DNA of 64,000 bases, taken from the NCBI GenBank assembly GCA_037176885.1, contig JAWWNJ010000304.1:1-64000 (forward strand), read 5' to 3'. The notes below the pieces were generated by a model. The model was not told the DNA's origin. It did no database searches and saw nothing but the letters and a program-made list of their open reading frames with translations. The stretch's first letter is position 1, and each line of letters begins with the position of its first letter. The position numbers and the translations under genes were made by a program. This stretch comes from Favolaschia claudopus. Its lineage: Eukaryota > Basidiomycota > Agaricomycetes > Agaricales > Mycenaceae. Positions 11,377 through 22,590 of the stretch are shown here, one piece after another.

Positions 11377-11560
11377 TCACTGGTAGGCAATGAAAATAGC
11401 CGCTGATACAGCCGATACAGTATCGCACAGGCTACATATCGACTCGAAAGCTACTGCAAATTTGAATAAAATATCGGCATGACGAGGTTGAGGTGGAGGC
11501 CACAGAAAGACTGACCGTCGAGAGTTATGTAGTGGTTTCATAATGAATATTCGTGCAGTA
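11377..11560 (-). pseudogene. Possible NLR N-terminal relic
   Basis: A minus-strand frame has a proline run, RHADILFKFA and then a Ser/Ala-rich amphipathic stretch. This parallels PPPPSHADNILKFAESA at the start of the NLR pseudogene at 18022-21511. If homologous, it is a short relic of the first HeLo-like helix of the same family. No further NLR parts are visible nearby. The match is short, so this is tentative. Confidence 0.3.
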
Positions 11561-11651
11561 GGGACAAATTTCAAAGTTGAATGTCATGACTCACGACTAC
11601 TAAGATTGGTTGTAAAAGACATGTAAGTAACGAAGGGTCGGCAAGAAGAGA

Positions 11652-11989
11652 GGTGCTGCCGTGAACGATAGAGCCAGGACCGTGAACGAAAGTGGAGGTC
11701 GTGGACGAGTAAGGAACGACCTTTAACGAAGGTGCATGTCGAGGACGAGTACGCAAAGACCGAGAACGAGATTGGATGTCATGAACGAGGTGGTTTATCG
11801 TGGACGAGCGAGGAACAGCCGTGAACGAGGGTAGATGTCGTGAACGAGTAACGAACGACCGTTAAAGAGCCTGAGGATCTTGAAGGAGGGTGGGATTCGT
11901 GAACGAATATGCGACTAATTGTGAAGGAGACCTGTGTCGGGTGAGCGAAAACGTAGCTCGTTCAAGAGATTCAGAGGCTCGAGAACGAC
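11652..11989. repeat. Degenerate 40-bp tandem repeat, eight units plus an 18-bp partial
   Basis: Units of 40 bp start at 11652, 11692, 11732, 11790, 11830, 11870, 11910 and 11950, with a truncated 18-bp unit at 11772-11789. Shared core words are GTCGTGAACGAGTA, GGAACGACC and GTGAACGAG. Divergence rises toward the right end. The 40-bp spacing is not a multiple of three, so it is not a protein repeat. It looks like an ageing minisatellite. Confidence 0.8.
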
Positions 11990-12753
11990 AGAAAGAGAGT
12001 GTTTATGTAGCGAGATGTCGTTCAGGGCAAGGTCTGGCGGATCCGCCGGATCCGGCGGACGGGTTCTCTACAGATCGGATTTTCATCAAAATTCAGCCTC
12101 ATCAATTGGCTTTTGCGATATCCGGCATTTGCCGCACCTTCGTTGATCGGCGTTCAGAAAATCCTCCCTATGTGACGGTCGTGACGGACCGTGACATTAT
12201 GTCTCCAAGGTCTCTCCCCACGTCTGCCACCACGTCGCACGACGTCGAGACACTGAAAGTCTGAACACCACCTTCAACTTGAAGCCGGTGGTTCAGCATT
12301 CAGCCTTCATCTGCGTCACTACGGGTGCTGCCTAGCGCTGCGCTTGCGCTTCGCGCTGCTCCATTTACTCTATGCTTTGGCCCTCGACTTTTTCGCTCCC
12401 TGCCCAGTGCCATCGACTGACGTCTCACATCTATTTCAATGGCATTTCACCGCACTCCGGCGTTTGGATGTGTCATGTCCGAGGTCGCGGCGAAGGTGTG
12501 AAGCGAGTGAACGAGTTGCGATCTTGGGAGCGGGTCTCATTCTCCGAGCCGCTGGCCCGCCAGAGACCGAGCAATACTTATATTGCTTGTGCACATGCTC
12601 AGCCTGTATAAGGATGGACGATATTGGATGACTACTGTAGAGTACGATGTATTTGATTTACTCGCGCGCGCGCGTTTGTTGTTCGCGCGCGCAAAATGAC
12701 TGATCGCGCGCGTAAATGTTTATTTGTACAAACGAACCGTCATACAGGTCACA
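11990..12753. other. Gene-free stretch between the tandem repeat and the F-box copies
   Basis: No coding region is convincing. A small GGATCCGCCGGATCC palindrome-like cluster lies near 12040-12058 and the alternating CG tracts near 12661-12714 are listed separately. Confidence 0.45.
12661..12714. other. Three alternating CG tracts (Z-DNA-prone)
   Basis: Three runs of CGCGCG repeats lie within 54 bp and form partial inverted repeats around a TTTGTTGTT spacer. Alternating CG favours Z-DNA and instability. The tract sits where the sister F-box copy at 15520 has its start codon, so copy one may have lost its 5' end here. Confidence 0.7.
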
Positions 12754-13743
12754 GTAATTTCCTCGCCAGAGCTCTTGGAACTCATTCTCTCTCATCTTCC
12801 AATCCGCGACTTGCTCTGCAGTGTGCCACTCGTGAGCAAGACGTGGCAAGCAACCACAACGACTCCCTATTTGCAACGCATTTTGTTCTTCGAGCCAGAC
12901 CCATCTTCGGATCCCAGTACTCTCATTCAAAACCCATTACTGGCCGAGATATTTTCCCCATTCTTTACTCGTCTGGAGGATCCACATGCGTACCATTGGC
13001 CCGGACGAACAGCAAGCATCTGGGAGATGCCGTGGCTCAAAAAGCTCGACGCTTTCAGACGCGCAGGTGCCAGCTGGCGACGTATGCTCGTCACGCAACC
13101 CCCCGTCCGGACTTCAGCTTTGAAACACGTAACCCGCTATCGTTATGGTTCCACTACTCGACAGGCCACCCTATCCGGTCTCTCACTTCGCATGGGCTTT
13201 CTATTTGATTTAATTCTGCCGTTGACGCAGGACGGTGTATGGTTCTGGATCGACTGGCACGGAGCCGGTGGCGAGCACGGGCATACATGTGATTTCACCA
13301 TTCATCTGCGAAAGTCGCTTGGATGCGTAGTCGATCTTCGACCCGTAAAGCGCGACACTCGCTTCGACAGCGAGGAAAGGCAGATCGTGGAAATTCCATT
13401 CGACCCCCCCTTTCCAAAAGCCCGTGGTCTGGCACGACGATGACGATGAAGAGGAGTTTCTGATGGATATCGCGAAGGAGCTCGAGCTGAAACGCAAGCG
13501 CAAGCAAGGTGTGATTTAAGTGCAGTAAGTATCAGCCTGAATTCTCTCTGCTTTCCGCCGTTCTGACTGTGTCTGTGTGACTTCGACCAGGATTTCATAC
13601 CATGCATCTGGTCCAGTCGGCTAAATTCCGACCCGGACATCATTTGCTATCCGCTGCTGCATGCAGGATGCGATCCGGGCATCCAGCGAAGTTTCCAGAT
13701 GGCTGCACGTCTTGACAAGTGCGCCCGCCTGTCATCTTTATAG
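12754..13743 (+). pseudogene. F-box gene copy 1, 5'-truncated and frameshifted
   Basis: The F-box (SPELLELILSHLPIRDLL then LVSKTWQATT) and its downstream domain match the copy at 15520-16518 across the whole length. No ATG precedes the homologous part; CG-rich junk lies there instead. The frame runs to a C7 tract at 13404-13410. After it the real frame continues one base over, into the acidic HDDDDEEEF segment and a basic KRKRK tail. It then splices at 13510/13591 to a second exon ending at 13743 (LDKCARLSSL). One extra C in the homopolymer explains the shift, so it may be a true lesion or a sequencing error. The missing start argues for a pseudogene. Confidence 0.7.
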
Positions 13744-15519
13744 ACCAGCATGACTTAGCTTCTTGCAAGTCTCTCTTCTCTCTCTCGAGCTTCCTCCTGG
13801 CTCTATATACGCCTGGGACACCGCTTGCTCGAAGTCATTGTTCCCCGCCTCTATTCACTCCGTCCATTCTTTTCCTTCTGCGTCTTGAGCCCCGCTCTAC
13901 CGTAAAGCAACGGCACAATCACAGATCCACCTAGATAGCAAGGAGAAATGGCTGCGCGAAACGCCTTCCGCGTCTACCGCTGCTCGGCCGTATCCGCGCT
14001 ATGAATCGGACAGATCGCACAGACCCGGTCTTCGTCGTTTCGCCCTCACCTCCGTCCTCTCTGCACACCTCGTCGCAGCTGCACCCGCGCTGACGTGGCG
14101 GTGGTTGCTCCTTTCCCATTCGATCCGTTCGCGACGATTGGACGATGTCACCAGTTCTCTCTAGCGTGAGCTCGGGACGACGGATTCTGGCAGTGCCTGC
14201 CTTGAAAAGCCGGAAGATATGCAACGTAGCCAGGGGGAAACGTTGTCAGCGGACGCTATTGCGACGACCTCGTCAAACACAGCTGGATGGGCCTGCCATA
14301 TGTCTACGAAGGTCTGGAGCACTCATGCTCGCGTAGAGCTCTCCGGCGTCACCGACAGCACTGTCCGCCTTTCGATCCCTAGCTCGCACAGTTAACGCGT
14401 CTGTGCTGATGCCGATAAGGCTCGTAGCACTCCTGAAGACGTTTTGCATCGTTTCGACTGCGTCAGCCGGCGACCGAAGCCGCCTCCTTTCCGCCCCTCA
14501 GCCCTACCTTCATCCGTTGCAGCTTTCCAGCGACCCATTCCGATACCGCGGCATCGGAGGACCTCGATCTCAAACTCGGCGAACCACCCTCTCAGTCACC
14601 CCACTCAGCCAATAAGGCGCCCTGACACCACTATATATCACGGTGTCGCTGGGTCTAGAACGCAGGGTGGGCATTCGCATTAACCGCAGCGTCGCCCGTC
14701 GATGACGGGGAGTCACGAATGGATTGCGCGAAACCAGCAGGATTGCCAAATCCAGTACTGGAGTAATCGGGGCGGCGGCGCATGCGCACAGCGTCCTCAG
14801 TCGTGCTTCCACTTTGTCTCATGTCAGTCCCCACTGCGGATCGTTCTCCTCCGTATCCTTGAATTTATCCGTGACCACGCTGATTGACGGATTTGAGGAC
14901 CCCTCCTCAGTCTCATCCTCATCCTCGTCCGCCCTGCCGTAGCTATACCGATACTGATCCTCGGCATCACTTCCGTACCTTTGCTCCTCCTGTTCATACA
15001 CACCCAAATTGCTCCTCCTCATTCCTTCACAAATAAACGGAGAGAAATCTCAACCAAACTTGGAGAATTTGTCGTCCAGGGTCAGCTCAGCACCACCGCG
15101 TGACGTGTTTGCTTCCTGCTTCCTTACAAGTGGCTCAGCGCTCAGCCGTCGCCTTTGCCCCCGTCTTGTTCACCAAGTCACTGTTCATACACACCCAAAC
15201 TACTCATCCCATGCCGCGCTACCCGTTCCCGACCACGCAATGCTCGAACACTATGCGATCCTACTCAAGTGCGTCCAGAATGTAGGTAGTAACTGTCATA
15301 GTAGTACAGTAAAGCAGAGCTCGAGCCTTTGATACGCACTCCCAGTCGGTATTGCCCATAAAGACGCGAGCGACGTGGGCAGAAAATAATATAACGAGTA
15401 TCTCAGTTTCCTAGAGGCGCTGTTATTAGTTCTGCGTTGGTTCTGTGGCCGAATGAGTGAGGAGAAAGCTGTGCAGTATTGTTTGTTTGGTGCTTTAGCT
15501 CTGTTCTTGACTTTCAGCC
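13744..15519. other. Spacer between duplicated F-box copies
   Basis: The first 150-200 bp still resemble DNA after the second copy (for example a CTCTCGAGC/CTCTCGGACG stretch near 13780 and 16560), so the duplicated unit extends past the coding part. A short direct repeat (CTGTTCATACACACCCAAA) occurs near 14990 and 15180. No gene is supported. Confidence 0.5.
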
Positions 15520-16518
15520 ATGTCAACGCCTCAGGACACTGTGATTTCCTTGCCGGAGCTCCTGGAACTTGTTCTATCTCATCTTCCGATGCGCGAATTA
15601 CTCTGTGACGCGTCACTTGTGAGCAAGACTTGGCAAGCGACCACACAAACTCCCTCATTGCAACGCATTTTGTTCTTTGAGCCAGACCCATCCGCAGATC
15701 CAGCTCTGAACCCACTGCTCGCACAGATATTTCCCCCATTCTTTGCTCGCCTGAAGAAAATGAAGGAACCACGCCCCCACCACTGGCCAGGACGAACAGC
15801 CAGTATCATGGGAATGCCATGGGCAAAAAACCCCGACGCTTTCAGATGTGCTGGTGCCAGCTGGCGGCGTATGCTTATCACGCAGCCCCCAGTCCGGAGC
15901 TTGTCTCTGGAACACGTTATCAAGTACCGTCTTTTCTACATTGCTGACCAGGCTACTCTATTGGATCTCACACTGCGCATGGGTTTTTTGTATGACCTGA
16001 TCCTGTCGCTGACGCACGACGATGTGTGTTTCTGGATCGACTGGCATGGGGCTGGTGCTGGGCACGAGCATTCATGTGACTCCACGATTCATTTTCGATC
16101 GGGCGGAAAGAATGGATGCGTAGTCAATTTCCGACCCGCAAAGCACGACACTCGGTTCGAAAGCGAGGAAAAGCAGATTGTGGAAATCCCATTTCGCTCG
16201 CCGTTATCGGAGTCGAGCGTGGACGACGACCGGAGAAGAGGAGTTTTTAGTGGATGAGAACGAGCTCGAGAACGCAGGAAGGCCGTGGCTTGAGGTCAGT
16301 ATCGGCTGAAATTCACCGTGTATACTTTCGACCGTTCTAATTGTGTGACCTCGACTAGACTCTCATGTTAGGTCTTTGATCTACACGGCGGGATTCCGAT
16401 TGACTATCTGCTCTCGCGTACAGGATGCGAATCGTACATCCAATGGAACTTCAAGTTCGTTGCACGTCTCGACGAGTGTGCCCACCTGTCATCTCGAGAG
16501 TCCAGCGCGACTCGTTGA
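15520..16518 (+). pseudogene. F-box gene copy 2, frameshifted
   Basis: The copy starts with a normal ATG and an F-box (LPELLELVLSHLPMRELL, LVSKTWQATT). It has the same domain as copy 1, including WPGRTASI, GASWRRML, FWIDWHGAG and VEIPF. The frame fails near 16231: the homologous acidic EEEFLVDENELE tail lies one base over, after GACGACGACC. It then splices at 16294 to a second exon at 16372-16518 (VARLDECAHLSS). The lesion site differs from that of copy 1, so the two breaks are independent. If the frameshift is an assembly error the gene would be whole. Function otherwise: SCF substrate adaptor, target unknown. Confidence 0.7.
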
Positions 16519-18021
16519 GGTTACAGCCTAGTAGCAGCTTTCTCTCCTGCTTCCATGTACCTCTCGGACGCGGTGTGGTCGAAATCGTTCTTCTCCGCCT
16601 CTTTCCTGCGCCCGTCCGCCCCGCACTGCCCTTCAAGATGCACCGTACAAAGACCGCTGAGATGGCGAGAAGAACGGGATGGCTGCCCTGCCCACCATTA
16701 TGCAGGCTCGCGGTATGATGCGTGCTCGAACCACAAGGAAGGAGCACACCGAGGAGCTCGCATCCATGTATCACCGACGACCGCTGGTTCTCCCTTACCC
16801 TGCTCCAAATGTTGACGCTAGCGCGGCTTCTCACCTCGTCTTTGCCCTGCCCCTTTCTCGCTCGATACCCCGAGTCACGCTCGCCAGTTTGGCGATTGTC
16901 AATGGCATGCGGCATGCCATCAGTGTACTCCTCATGCATGAGGTGCTCGCTGTCTCTCATCGCCGTCACCGGCGAGACGAACGGGCCAGCGCCGCCCCGA
17001 AGTGCTCATGCTGCATAGGGTCACGGTCGTGTATAAATTGGAAGCAGGAATCAAATTTCGGCTCGCTTGGTCATCGACGGAGTCCGAGTCGGCGACGTTC
17101 CATGTCTCAATTCCCATTCCATTCTATTCACTCTTGCGCTCCTCTATCCGGGGGGGTGGTGCGCTAGACACCCGGGCTTTCAAGCCCACGGCCTCAAGAA
17201 TCGGTTTCTCGCATGTGCGCTGCATATCGTGGCCAAGTCGCTCACTAGCGCTGTACATGTCTAGGAGTCACTTCCCCCCGTCATGCCTACATACGCACCC
17301 GCAGACCATTAGCATCCAGCCGCATCTTCTGAATGCAGATAATGCACTTTCTTTCGTCATCTACATGCTGTAGGTGGCCGTACCTTGTCGGCGGCCAAAT
17401 CCTCTTTTCCGTTGGCTCCGACCTTCTAGCCCCACACCTCCGTATCCTCTGCCAAACTCGTCCGCTTCCAATTCCTCGCTGGTATCAGCATCGGCCTGGG
17501 CATGCAGAGGCATGATGGATGGCTTCATAAGCTGTCTTTATCTTTGTCGAAAAACCTCGTTTCATTGGGGCAGGCCACCTCTATGGGCTCGTTCATGGGC
17601 TTCATATCGCTGCATACTTGCAGTTCTCTCTCTCCCTCAAACATGCGACATCATGGTTACACCCACACCTCCCCAAAATACAAGTCACCGCGTCCGTCGG
17701 CGAATGACTCCCTTCTCATGCACCCCAGAGGCATTTGCGTAGCCCGCACGACATGGCACACTGGCTCCGTCGAGGCCGGGACGGCGAAAGTATATACGAG
17801 ATGGTCCCCAGTCGTCGAGTGGTGCGCTTGCACGAGCGGCTGCAACATATGTACAAAGTCCATCGACATTGAGAAGGCTGGGAGCCCTTGTCTTTGTACT
17901 TCTAGCCCATGCCCCTTCAATTCACACCTTATTAGACTCAGCCTTCCATGCACGTTCTTGTGCAATCCGTTCAGCTTAGACTAACATTGTTACTTATGTT
18001 TACATGATTAGACGAGTGCGG
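16519..18021. other. Gene-poor DNA after F-box copy 2
   Basis: The first 150 bp carry the decayed 3' part of the duplicated unit. The remaining frames are GC-rich shadows without splice structure or family likeness. The end abuts the C-terminus of the NLR pseudogene. Confidence 0.5.
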
Positions 18022-21000
18022 TTATTTTGTTGATTGTGCCACTTTGGCCGCCCCGACTATTCTTTTATCCACTAGTTCAATGTCCTTTTCCTGCTGGGAA
18101 CGGACGAAGCACGAACGCGCGATGGTCCAAAGCTCCAGGGCCACTTCCTCCTTGCCTCGCCGGTGAAATAAATCTCCTAGGCGAACAGCGCACCAACCTC
18201 GACTGCGGTGAATATCCATCACAGTGAAGCCATCCAGAGCCACTTGAAAAAGACTCTGAGCTGTATCGTCGTCACCTTCGGCGACAAAATAGTCCCCATG
18301 CATCGCAGTGCATGATGCGCCGCTATCATACTCTTGTCCTTCCGGGCAAATCCCAATAACACCAGAGACCATCCATACGTAGTCCAAGTGTCGTTTAGGC
18401 CATAGGACACATCCCCAAGCATAGTTAGACAAAGAACGGTGATTTCTTGATTATTTCCCCGAGTTTCTACAAGAGCCTTCTCCAGGGCTAGTCTTGCTTT
18501 ATCTGGAAGCCCATCGCGAATGTGTACAGATGCCGATAGCACTTCACAAAAAGTCATTCCTGTTGGGTGCCGAATAGATTCAAACACAGCTTTGATTCCA
18601 TCCAATTGTTGTTGAACTTGCCCGGTAGCCTCCCCCGTTTCATTGTCAATGATAGTAAGATTGAGCCGATCGTAGGCATCCACCAGCGGGGCTTGTTTGA
18701 CAGAGGATGTTCTGGAATATAAAGTTTTTGCCTCGGCAAATTCCGTCTTCTGAAGATGAACATTCCCCAGAGAACCTAGCAGCACAAGATCAAGGTTGGT
18801 ATCTTGCATGCCGCAAAAAGTGAGCAGAGCCTGCGCTTCAGCACACAGTGATAGGCATGGCTTCAGATCCCCAAGTGAAACCCTGCAGTTTATTTCAACC
18901 CGGATAGCCTGACTTCCTCATGGAAGAAACCATGAAGCTTGGCTAAACAGCGCAACTCCTGACTTGATCATCTGCGCTTCACGGTACTGCCCAAGCTGAA
19001 CCATGGATTGGGCTGCTCCCCTGAGCGCGAAAGCACTGTGATTTAGTGTCTCCGCCTTCCTCGGCAAGGATTCTGGCTTTGGTATAATATTTCAACGCGT
19101 CATCTATATTGTTGTCGTGGTTCAGAAAATAGTGAGCCAGTCCTGACAAGAACACAGCTGTATTACATGAGATTAATTCGTGAGGCAAAACTTTTTTAGT
19201 GCTCACATTGCCCGCGAAGGTCATTGGCAGCCCGGGAAGTGGTGAACTGCTGTTGTTTCTAGAGATTCAGAATCAAATGGGACACCGTGGTGCCATGATC
19301 TGACCAGTTGACTGAAATACGCTCCATAGAGCTGGTGATCACCCAACTTGTCGAGGTACTCGGGCAACAGTGGTAAAATGCCGGATGGGCGCCGCCTTGA
19401 AATATGACAGAAGGAATCAAAAGTTATTGCACTTCGAGAGTGTCCTCAGCTAGATCAGGTTCGTCATAGCGCAGTCCGTGTTTGAGCACCAGATTCGAAG
19501 TTGCCAACATTGGCTGCGAGCCGATGGACAATCCCGACTGTTGACAGATGCTGGTAGTCATTCCATAACATTACTAGCTGGTGGAAAATGCCGACGTAAT
19601 GGACGACACATGGGAGGCGGGGGAGGATTGTGAAGTCTGATATATTCGCGGATGGGAACGAGGACACGTAAGTGCCTGTCGTGATCCAGATACGCAAGGG
19701 AGGTACGAATCAAAGTTGTCTTGCTCCTCCCAAGTTCTACAATCGGCAAGTCGATCTGCTGAAGGTCTGCTTCGAGTATACCATCTGGAAGGAGGGATAA
19801 CACGCTGAGAAGCTGAAGCGCACCCGGAGAGTTCAACATCCGTGGACTGGAGAGTGATAGTCCGGCTTGATAGGTCGAGATTTGAGTGTTTATCGGATCC
19901 CTCGGATAATAGACTCGTGTTTTCGGTCCTCCATCGGGACAACAGGGTGTCGTAGCCCTCAAAAACCGAGATGTGGGCAATAAGAGTGATGGCCAAGGGA
20001 ATATTATCTGTCAGCTTCAACAGCTCGAAGATTTCAACGTCGTTTTCTGGTGCTTGGTCCGTGATATCAAGGAAAACTAACTGAGCAGCCTTATCGGTTA
20101 GTGGGTGCAGTGGAGGGAGGAACGGTCGCGTCCAAAGAACACTTCCCGGTCGCTCGGCTCCACGCATGGTAACCTTGATAATATCTGGTTGAGAAAACAT
20201 CATTACATCGAAGAAAATAAGTTTCTTACCATCAAGGCCAAATGAGGGATTCGGCCAGGAGAGACAAAAGCTCTTCAACCTGCGCTCGGGACACAAGAGG
20301 TTCCCAGGCGGTTTCGAAATTATCGAGGAGCAGAATACAAGGTTCAGATGCAGAGAAGTGGCCAAGGATTTGTTTGGAAGTATTCAGCGACACTCCGACA
20401 TGAGATGCAATGTGAGCTATGAGACTATTATGATTGTTAGCAGATTCACAAGATACGAAATATCGATGAGTATATTTTGCGCTAATATCTGGATGATGCA
20501 ATGCGGCTGTTGCAAGACTGGTTTTCCCGATCCCACCGGGGCCAAGGATCGCAACACGAGGGGAATCCTGAAGCAGAAGCTGAACTATCGCCGTAAGTTC
20601 TTTATCGCGTCCATGAAAAATTTTAGGGTTTGCGGGAACCATATTAGAGAGGTCGTGCTGTTTGATGATTGGCTCGGACGTGAAACATGGTTAAAAAATT
20701 AATGCCGCACCTGTTTCTAATTCAAACACAGATTTATCAATCTGCAATCACGGTGAGCCTTCACACGACATTGCCTCCAAAAGGACATGCATACCAGAGA
20801 CGTAGTATCCGATCCAATGTCTGTTGATTGACCACCCGGGCCGTATATTTCCATGAGCTCCAGGTGCCTTTTCTCCGCTTGACTGTACATATCCATTAGT
20901 TCAGCTATTGTGAGTAGGCGAGTTTCAATCTAGAAGACGTGAGACTCTGAACAAAATTCCGTGATATTACTTACTCTGAAGAGCTCCGATGCCTGTGTCA

Positions 21001-21511
21001 ACCCTGCCTGGCATTCCGCAAGTAATCTAAGACTCTCGGTTTGACGAAAAAGTCGCTTGAAGATGCTCGTATTTTGCTGCAGAGCTACATATACGTGATT
21101 CTGTTCAGAGTGCTAAAAAGTAATCAATGAATTGACCAAGTTGATGAATGTGATACGGACTCGGCGAAATATCCAATGTTGTTCAAGGTTGCATGAGAAA
21201 GCTCGTGCTCAGGCTGCTGGGCACAGAGGCACAGAATGACGGAAAGAAGCTCCTCGACCTTCGCCACCATTCGCAAGCATTCAGCGTGATTGAATTTTAC
21301 TGTCTGAAATTCGTGTTACGCATCGGGTTTACCAGACAAGATACACGGGAGCTTTCACCTGCACCATACTCAGTATTGATAGGCTCACCGCCCCAATCGT
21401 TCGCAAGAATGGGACGGAGGAAGAAGCTGAGATGTCAGAAAGCGTCGAGGCCGCACTTTCCGCGAATTTGAGAATATTGTCTGCGTGGCTGGGAGGGGGT
21501 GGAGGGGGCAT
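18022..21511 (-). pseudogene. NLR-type protein (HeLo/MLKL-like, NB-ARC, TPR), broken by several frameshifts
   Basis: Reading leftward from 21511: an N-terminal four-helix HeLo/MLKL-NTD-like region (SHADNILKFAE, AECLRMVAKVEELL, FKRLFRQTESLRLLAECQAG), a linker (IETRLLTIAEL), a nucleotide-binding domain with FHGRDKEL, P-loop GPGGIGKTSLA and Walker B CILLLDNFETAW, then MRGAERP, a winged-helix region (LLSVLSLLPDG) and C-terminal TPR-like helices ending at 18022. Such proteins are thought to act in fungal allorecognition and cell death. Frame breaks by family logic: one base missing near 20252 before the PHLALM motif, one extra near 19873 before LSLSSPRM, one extra near 19588, one missing G in a G-run near 18300. 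More are possible. The promoter would lie to the right of 21511. Confidence 0.8.
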
Positions 21512-21929
21512 ACTGCCAGGGCGATAACAGGCCCGCAGCCATGTCTAAACAGCTATATGTAGAATTATCTTTGGCTCCCCTCTGTAACTTCGCATCTCAG
21601 GCACTCCGCTGGCGCCTAAAAATACTGTAACGGCTCTGATAGAGAACTCTGGACAAGCAAGGCCACTGGTCGCATGCATCTTTTTGCGGTCGAAGTGCGA
21701 CAGGTGTGATTGGGTGGAACAGCGAGCAGATCGTTTCACGGTGGTTTCAGCTCGAATCGGAACCAGTAAGTATTGCCAAATTGACGGTGAGAATCCGATG
21801 TCTAGCCGGACTTTGTGTGTGAATTCACCTACTAGAAGGAAGACCGTATCAAGGTGCTATTGGCGACTAATTTCATCGCCGGAGAGTCCTATTATTCAGA
21901 GTGAAGATAGAGGCAAATGCTCGAGCTCA

Positions 21930-22590
21930 ACTGCAGGCGGTCTTTTCAACACGCTCCCGCGGTATGCGTGAGTGTTTTCGGATTCGCAAGAGACGAAGTA
22001 CTGATGAGGTAAAGTTAGCGCCGACCTCCGGATGATGCAAGGCAGTCGTGACTCGTTGCGAGGCGGGTCTTGCCAATACCACCAGGGCCGAGAATGGTGG
22101 CGCGCGCCGAGTCCTGGAGTAGAAGCCTAACCAACGCGTGAAGCTCGGCATCGCGTCCATGAAATATCTTGGGAATCGGCGGTAACAGAAGCAAGGAAGT
22201 TGTGCTGTTTATCATAGTTCGTCAAGATGACACAATCGCTAGATTTCAGATGTAGTACGTACCTGTTTTTGAACTCAACACAGATTTGTTGATCTGAATT
22301 CAAGATAATTGTTAGGGCGGCAGATTCGTCAAGGAAGAAGACTCGCCAAAGAGACAGTGTCGGAGCCCTGCGCACTGAACAATTCCACTAGTTCTCCGTG
22401 TCGTTTCTCTTAGGCTGCCGCCTCCCGCATTTCAGCCATTTCGGCAGTTGTGAGCAGCCGAGTTTCGATCTAAACGATATCAGCACCTCAAGAAACATTT
22501 ATTTTACGCAACAGCTCACCCCGAATACGTCCAATGCGTGTGGCAAGCCAGCTTTACATTCGGTAAGTAGTGGCAAAGTGGCGGGCCGCG
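21930..22590 (-). pseudogene. Second NLR relic, truncated and with an in-frame stop
   Basis: Same family and strand as the 18-21.5 kb pseudogene. Visible parts are TECKAGLPHALDVF near 22550, IETRLLTTAEMAEM near 22460, and FHGRDAELHALV with P-loop GPGGIGKTRLAT near 22110. A TAA interrupts the helix after REAAA near 22430. The frame shifts after HHPEVGANFT near 22020, and nothing of the rest of the NB domain follows. The two relics lie head-to-tail, which suggests an old tandem NLR array. Confidence 0.7.

Noticed and set aside
16425..17984. Several overlapping plus-strand frames
   Set aside because: Composition-driven frames in decayed duplicated DNA, with no motif or consistent splicing.
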